Assembly (NCBI GenBank): GCA_015661745.1
Contig: DQVL01000002.1
Location: 1-8,245 of the forward strand
Length of the DNA: 8,245 bases
Direction of reading: 5' to 3'
DNA from: Thermoprotei archaeon
Lineage (GTDB): Archaea; Thermoproteota; Nitrososphaeria; Geothermarchaeales; JDFR-13
The position numbers and the translations under genes are program-made. The notes beneath the pieces are model-generated. The model made no database searches. It saw only the letters and a program-made list of their open reading frames with translations, and was not told where the DNA came from. Below are positions 4,285 to 8,245 of the stretch, one piece after another; positions within the stretch are counted from its first letter, which is position 1; the number at the start of each line of letters is the position of its first letter.

Positions 4285-6090
4285 ATGAATAGAGAGTCAT
4301 CAAAGATTTGGGAGATATTTAAAGATTTGATACTGGTTGCACAGGGAGTTAAAAAAGCTACAGTAGTAATTAAAGATACTAAATTAGTTAATGTACATTC
4401 TAAGGAGATACTGGAGGGTTGGGACATAGCTATATATAGGGATAGAATAGCCTATATAGGTGAGGATGCAGACCATACAATAGGTGGTGAAACCCAAGTA
4501 TATAATGCTAGGGGGAGATACGCCATCCCGGGACTGATAGATCCACATATTCATATAGAGAGTAGCATGACAACCGTTACAGAATTCTCTAGAATGGTTA
4601 TACCTAGGGGGACTACTACAGTCTTCATAGATAACCATGAGATAGCGAATGTCCTAGGTCTCAAGGGGGTCAAGCTAATGATGGATGAAGCAAGATATAC
4701 ACCTCTAAGGGTATATCTAACGGTGCCATCATGTGTACCCGCTTCAAATGCATCTATAGAGACGTCGGGTGCCGAGCTTACTCCAGAAGATATATCTGAG
4801 GCTCTAAGTTGGAGTGAGACTATAGCCCTTGGAGAGATGATGAATTTCCCAGGCGTATTAAAACTGGATGAGAAGGTCGTTAAGGAGCTTGAGGCTGCAC
4901 ACCGTATAAATAAAGTTGTAGAGGGGCATGATCCAATGCTTATGGATAAGGAGTTAAATGCATATCTAGCGGCTGGAATATCGTCAACCCATGAATCAAC
5001 CACCAAGGAGGAGGTTATCGAGAGGATTAGGAGGGGGATGTATGTATATTGTAGGGAGGGCTCGGCATGGCTAGATATTAAAGAGACGGTTAAAGCTATT
5101 ACGGAGGCCCGGCTAGATCCTAGGCATATATGTCTAGCCACGGATGATAGGGAGGCGGACTCAATAGTAAATATTGGGCATATGGATAACGCGGTTAAAA
5201 GGGCTATTGAAGAGGGTGTAGACCCTATAACCGCTATCCAGATGGCAACTTTAAACCCTGCTGAACACTATAGACTATCCAATGACATAGGTTCTATAGC
5301 CCCCGCTAGATACGCCGATATAGTATTACTACGTGATTTGACGAAGGTAGAGGTAGATACTGTATTTATAGGGGGTGATTTAGTAGCTAAAGAAGGAGTT
5401 TTAACCATCGATATACCTAGATATAAATATCCTGAATGGGCGTTAGACACTATAAATATTAAGAGGAGGTTTGAGGCAGAGGATTTCTACATATCATATG
5501 AAGGGGGAGATAGATATGTAAATGTCAGGGTTATACAGGCTATAGAAGGTAAGATATTAACTAGGGAAGTCGTTAGAGATGTAGAGGTTATAGAAGGGAA
5601 TCTAGTCTCGGATCCCGATAGAATGATTTATAAAGCTGCTGTCATAGAGAGATATACAGGCTTTGGAGGATATAGCCTAGGTTTTATAGAGGGGTTTGGA
5701 TGGAGAAGAGGTGCTATCGCCTCTACAGTAGCCCATGACAGCCATAATATTATAGTTTTAGGTGTAGATGAGGAGGATATGGCTAAAGCAGTTAATCATA
5801 TAATTGATTTAAAGGGTGGAGTAGTTACTGTGGTAGATGGCGAGGTAGTATCTGAAGTCTCTCTCCCAATAGCCGGGCTAATGTCTGACAAGCCATATAA
5901 TAAAGTTGCTAATGACATCATGGAAATGTATAGTATATGGAGGCAACTCGGATGTAAATGGGTATCACCCTTTATGACGTTAAGTATGCTAGCCCTTGTA
6001 GTGATACCAGAGATAAGACTAAGTGATAAAGGATTATATAGTGTATCGAGACAGAGATTTGTAAATCTAATTTTAGATGGTGAAGGCTAG
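4285..6090 (+). CDS. ade: Adenine deaminase
   Basis: Converts adenine to hypoxanthine and ammonia for purine salvage in the cytoplasm; amidohydrolase superfamily with a binuclear metal site. In order: N-terminal beta-sandwich part (about 25-80); IPGLIDPHIHIESSM (81-95) with metal ligands His88 and His90; NHEIANVLG (117-125); GEMMNFPGV (183-191) with Glu184 as bridging ligand; VVEGHDP (His215); STHES (His236); ATDDRE (Asp287); LNPAEHY; and then the C-terminal domain with GFGGYSLGFIEG and VAHDSHN (482-488) that marks Ade among amidohydrolases. The length of 601 residues is normal. All active-site residues are intact. It has its own promoter and no visible ribosome site. Its TAG stop shares CTAG with the stop of the convergent YkgJ-like gene. 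It lies between the RecA-like pair and the PolB gene without an obvious functional link to them. Confidence 0.96.
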   Translation: MNRESSKIWEIFKDLILVAQGVKKATVVIKDTKLVNVHSKEILEGWDIAIYRDRIAYIGEDADHTIGGETQVYNARGRYAIPGLIDPHIHIESSMTTVTEFSRMVIPRGTTTVFIDNHEIANVLGLKGVKLMMDEARYTPLRVYLTVPSCVPASNASIETSGAELTPEDISEALSWSETIALGEMMNFPGVLKLDEKVVKELEAAHRINKVVEGHDPMLMDKELNAYLAAGISSTHESTTKEEVIERIRRGMYVYCREGSAWLDIKETVKAITEARLDPRHICLATDDREADSIVNIGHMDNAVKRAIEEGVDPITAIQMATLNPAEHYRLSNDIGSIAPARYADIVLLRDLTKVEVDTVFIGGDLVAKEGVLTIDIPRYKYPEWALDTINIKRRFEAEDFYISYEGGDRYVNVRVIQAIEGKILTREVVRDVEVIEGNLVSDPDRMIYKAAVIERYTGFGGYSLGFIEGFGWRRGAIASTVAHDSHNIIVLGVDEEDMAKAVNHIIDLKGGVVTVVDGEVVSEVSLPIAGLMSDKPYNKVANDIMEMYSIWRQLGCKWVSPFMTLSMLALVVIPEIRLSDKGLYSVSRQRFVNLILDGEG

Positions 6091-6485
6091 ACCCGATACT
6101 TCCTATAACCCATCTTTAACCTATATACCAACTCAATAAGATCAGGTACCGCATTCCACATCATTTCCTCATCGATTTTACTAGCCTCAGGACAATTCTC
6201 AACATCTAATATGACATTCCCATCCTGATATACAAGTGGATACAGCCTACATACAAGTGGTCTATATTTATATATTCTACATAACCCTGTATCGACATCA
6301 TAGAATATACATCTCCCACCATACTCCCTTAAATAATAGTATCGACCCTTCTTAACAGCGAAATACTCTAACTTATACCCAGCCTCGATAAGGAGATCAA
6401 TATCCCTCTCTGATAGGATAACCCTCTGCTCAAGACAACATCTAACCCTACAGTTAAAACAATCCAGTTTTAGATACTCATCCAT
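6087..6485 (-). CDS. YkgJ/UPF0153-type Cys-cluster protein
   Basis: A 132-residue member of the CxxCxxxCC family (Pfam YkgJ type), soluble, presumed to bind zinc or an iron-sulphur cluster; its biochemical role is not established. The cysteines are C9-x2-C12-x3-C16-C17 at the N-terminus, then GRCIFYDVDTGLCRIYKYRP with C59 and C69, RPLVCRLYPL with C79, and C98 in ENCPE: the full set of eight expected for the family. The ATG at 6485 directly precedes the Cys motif and no longer start is apparent. No GGTG stands before it. It follows the thioesterase gene on the same strand after 45 bases that contain their own TATA-like box, so it may be read separately. Confidence 0.9.
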   Translation of the reverse strand: MDEYLKLDCFNCRVRCCLEQRVILSERDIDLLIEAGYKLEYFAVKKGRYYYLREYGGRCIFYDVDTGLCRIYKYRPLVCRLYPLVYQDGNVILDVENCPEASKIDEEMMWNAVPDLIELVYRLKMGYRKYRV

Positions 6486-6500
6486 AGCACTATATAGAAT

Positions 6501-6518
6501 TAGTTAATTAGTAGTTAA
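6501..6518. repeat. TAGTTAA direct repeat, 11-base period
   Basis: TAGTTAA occurs at 6501-6507 and again at 6512-6518, one helical turn apart, between the TATA-like box and the predicted transcript start of the YkgJ-like gene. The position would suit a repressor site, but both copies are AT-rich and short. Confidence 0.3.
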
Positions 6519-6519
6519 G

Positions 6520-6526
6520 TATAAAT
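6520..6526 (-). promoter_or_regulatory. Candidate TATA box of the YkgJ-like gene
   Basis: On the - strand this reads ATTTATA. It predicts a transcript start near 6497 and a leader of about 12 bases before the ATG at 6485. Confidence 0.4.
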
Positions 6527-6530
6527 ATTA

Positions 6531-6956
6531 TCATCTCTCCCTAGCTCCATTAGAGATTAGGAAATCCCTAATTTCCATAGGGATAGAGATACTCTTCATC
6601 GATAGCCTATCTACACATACAACTGTTAAGATACATTCACCAGATAATTTATCATCCCTAGACTCGTTATAAATACTAAATTTATATGTTATACTACTAT
6701 TACCAATTAATACTTCGGTGATCTCAACCCTAAATCTATCGTATGGATATATTGGATAGTGGAAGTTACATTCAGCCCTAACCCTAGGAAAAAGTATATT
6801 AAATCTATTTCTAGCCTCGTCTAAACCTCCATATCTAGATAGCCAGAAATCTTCCTCTGCCCGTTCACAATATCTAAAGAAATTTGTGAAATGAACTATA
6901 CCCGCTGCATCGGATTCACTCCAATATGCTATAGAACGATATATATGGATAGCCAT
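6531..6956 (-). CDS. Hotdog-fold acyl-CoA thioesterase (4-hydroxybenzoyl-CoA thioesterase/YbgC family)
   Basis: Hydrolyses an acyl-CoA thioester in the cytoplasm; the substrate cannot be read from the sequence. From the ATG at 6956 (141 residues), YWSESDAAGIVHFTNFFRYCERAEEDF (about 11-37) is the family signature: Asp16 is the catalytic acid and the AGIVHF..FF..E run is the hot-dog helix. FPRVRAECNFHYPIYPYD and ITEVLIGNSSITYKFSIY are the following strands. Length is normal. TTG 6968 and GTG 6965 are longer in-frame starts, but GGTG (6963-6966) lies exactly six bases before ATG 6956, as for the cyclotransferase gene, so I take the ATG. It is divergent from the PolB gene, so the shared element at 7018-7040 could affect both. 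Confidence 0.9.
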   Translation of the reverse strand: MAIHIYRSIAYWSESDAAGIVHFTNFFRYCERAEEDFWLSRYGGLDEARNRFNILFPRVRAECNFHYPIYPYDRFRVEITEVLIGNSSITYKFSIYNESRDDKLSGECILTVVCVDRLSMKSISIPMEIRDFLISNGARER

Positions 6957-6962
6957 ATCTAA

Positions 6963-6966
6963 CACC
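6963..6966 (-). promoter_or_regulatory. GGTG Shine-Dalgarno deciding the thioesterase start
   Basis: GGTG on the - strand, six bases ahead of ATG 6956. A TATA-like CTATATC at about 6994-7001 predicts a transcript start near 6971, so the message would begin just before this site. Confidence 0.5.
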
Positions 6967-7017
6967 AAATATATTAAATTGCTTCTAAAGATTAGATATA
7001 GCCATCCTGAGAATAGA

Positions 7018-7040
7018 ATAACATAGATAATATTTTCACT
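7018..7040 (+). promoter_or_regulatory. Shared upstream element, copy 2 (contains ANTTTC hexamer)
   Basis: ATAACATAGA (7018-7027) is identical to 3230-3239, followed by TAATATTTTCACT (7028-7040). ATTTTC (7032-7037) fits ANTTTC. The element ends 13 bases before the TATA-like box of the polymerase gene, nearer than in copy 1, where the distance is 30 bases. Confidence 0.6.
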
Positions 7041-7053
7041 AAACTATAACCCA

Positions 7054-7061
7054 TTATATAT
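7054..7061 (+). promoter_or_regulatory. TATA box of the PolB gene, leaderless transcript predicted
   Basis: TTATATAT is centred about 29 bases before the ATG at 7087, so transcription should begin within a few bases of the start codon. There is no purine-rich ribosome site before the ATG. Confidence 0.5.
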
Positions 7062-7086
7062 CCTATACCTCCATCGTTCTAATTGT

Positions 7087-8245
7087 ATGAAGGGCTGGAT
7101 ACTAAGGATATATCCATTAATAGATAGATATAGACTCGTGATAAAGACTGGAGATAGACTTATATATAGAGATATAGAGTATAAACCTAAGATATATATA
7201 GATGGAGAGTTAGAGGCGGTTAGACTCCTTATAAAAGGTTTAGATGCATCAAACTATTTAATAGAATATAATATTGAGAAATGGTTTAAACCTCCATGGT
7301 ATAGGGTGGAGAAGAAGATATGGAGTATATCACTCCCAGGTCCAAAAGAGTATAGAGAAGTTATAAACTGGATTAAAATGGATGGTAGATTAAGACTATG
7401 GAATACATATCCAGATGATATAAGCCAGATGATGTATAATATGAATCTATCGACATCTACATTGATTGATATAGATAATCTTAGGCTTCTCGAGGATCCA
7501 TGGGATATAAAATATGAAGAACCCAGATTTAGAAGGGTTAGACTTAGGATATTAGATTGGTATGGAGATGTAATCCATCCATTTAAATATCCACCTAAGA
7601 TTATCCAGGCTGAATATATAGACTATGGAGTTAAAGAGGTATATAGAGATTTAGATAATCTAATATCGGATATACATAGATATTCACCTGATATATATGA
7701 ATTCTACAATACACCCGCATATATATGGTTTAGAAGTATAGATAAGATGTTCAGATTAAAGTCTAGAGTATATATAGACTATGGATGGAACGTACTTGAG
7801 CCGGATGAATACCATGGATATATAGAGTTAAGCAGGCTATCTAGGGTTGACCTACATGAAGTCTCTAGATATAGCATAGGCAAGATATTAACTACTATTG
7901 AGGCTTATAACGCCTTAAAACTTAGGAGGCTTATACCAGATATAAGGACTGATAAGGAAGGGTTCAAGACATTAGATAAATTATCTAAAGTGGATAGAGG
8001 GGGATATATACATGTTCCAGAGCCTGGTCTATACTGGAATGTAGCTCAATGCGACTTCACAAGCCTATATCCATCTATAATAGTCCATTATAATATTGGT
8101 AATGAGACTGTAAACTATTATAGATGTAGTAGATACATCTTATCTCCAGAGTCTAGACATAGGATATGCCTAGATATACCATCTACAGTTGCATATACGC
8201 TAGAGGAGATATTGAATAGGAGGGTGAAGCTTAAGGATCTATATA
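7087..8245 (+). CDS. polB2: B-family DNA polymerase lacking exonuclease motifs, PolB2/Dpo2 type (3' end outside window)
   Basis: Template-directed DNA synthesis; 386 codons are visible and open to the edge. Residues 302-331 carry the strongest evidence: GGYIHVPEPGLYWNV followed by DFTSLYPSII (323-332), polymerase motif A with the metal ligand Asp323, then HYNIGNET and LEEILNRRVKLK, the start of the fingers helix. Motifs B and C lie beyond the window. None of the exonuclease motifs can be found: no DxE in the first part, no NxxxFD, and the YxxxD of motif III reads YSIGK (262-266) before TTIEAYNALKLRRL. The N-terminal part before motif A is about 80 residues shorter than in replicative PolB. 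These losses are the mark of archaeal PolB2, which in Sulfolobales is damage-induced and acts in translesion synthesis. ATG 7087 has no competing upstream start codon. An N-terminally degenerate virus or plasmid PolB is the alternative. Confidence 0.92.
   Translation, partial: MKGWILRIYPLIDRYRLVIKTGDRLIYRDIEYKPKIYIDGELEAVRLLIKGLDASNYLIEYNIEKWFKPPWYRVEKKIWSISLPGPKEYREVINWIKMDGRLRLWNTYPDDISQMMYNMNLSTSTLIDIDNLRLLEDPWDIKYEEPRFRRVRLRILDWYGDVIHPFKYPPKIIQAEYIDYGVKEVYRDLDNLISDIHRYSPDIYEFYNTPAYIWFRSIDKMFRLKSRVYIDYGWNVLEPDEYHGYIELSRLSRVDLHEVSRYSIGKILTTIEAYNALKLRRLIPDIRTDKEGFKTLDKLSKVDRGGYIHVPEPGLYWNVAQCDFTSLYPSIIVHYNIGNETVNYYRCSRYILSPESRHRICLDIPSTVAYTLEEILNRRVKLKDLY

Noticed and set aside
4551..5141. 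196-codon open frame on the - strand inside adenine deaminase
   Set aside because: It is fully antisense to an intact, motif-complete gene, and its Ser/Leu/Ile-rich translation shows no domain.
7101..7720. Many TATATA and GATATA runs inside the polymerase gene as promoters or repeats
   Set aside because: They arise from Ile-Tyr-Arg-Asp codons (ATA, TAT, AGA, GAT) in an AT-rich coding region and have no regular period.

Overview
The window looks like the chromosome of a hyperthermophilic archaeon, most likely of the Thermoproteota (crenarchaeal) branch. Reasons: AT-rich DNA with heavy use of ATA, AGA and AGG codons; short or absent 5' leaders; TATA-type boxes about 26 bases before the inferred transcript starts; GGTG as the Shine-Dalgarno core; and gene families typical of crenarchaea, namely an exonuclease-less B-family DNA polymerase, a RecA/RadA paralogue without a Walker A, an aKMT-like methyltransferase and an MthK-like channel. 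There are ten genes, two of them cut by the window edges. There are no tRNAs, rRNAs, CRISPR arrays, insertion sequences or long gene-free stretches; the largest gap is 144 bases.

Left part (1-2696, + strand): the 3' part of a glutamine synthetase of the type I-beta pattern, then a gap holding a 21-base inverted repeat and candidate TATA boxes, then a two-gene unit (2-base gap) of a gamma-glutamylcyclotransferase/AIG2-like protein and a two-transmembrane RCK potassium channel. The channel has a GGTG-preceded internal Met exactly before its RCK domain, as in MthK, but all three MthK calcium ligands are replaced.

Middle (2697-4225): a small methyltransferase on the - strand abuts the channel gene tail to tail (shared stop palindrome TAGCTA). 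It is divergent from a RecA-fold protein with a destroyed Walker A, whose gene overlaps that of an 85-residue basic protein.

Right part (4285-8245): adenine deaminase (+), a YkgJ-type Cys-cluster protein (-) that shares the CTAG stop bases with it, a hotdog acyl-CoA thioesterase (-), and the 5' two thirds or so of a B-family DNA polymerase (+) with polymerase motif A but none of the three exonuclease motifs (PolB2/Dpo2 type), running off the right edge.

Main discovery candidate: the dead RecA paralogue, the small basic protein and the exonuclease-less PolB look like one functional set, although the adenine deaminase, YkgJ-like and thioesterase genes lie between them. Their two promoters share a roughly 21-23-base element (ATAACATAGA, then A[CT]TTTCACT) that occurs nowhere else I could find in the gaps of the window. 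It contains the ANTTTC hexamer known from DNA-damage-induced promoters of Sulfolobales. This suggests a co-induced damage-tolerance (mutasome-like) module, formally similar to bacterial ImuA-ImuB-DnaE2.
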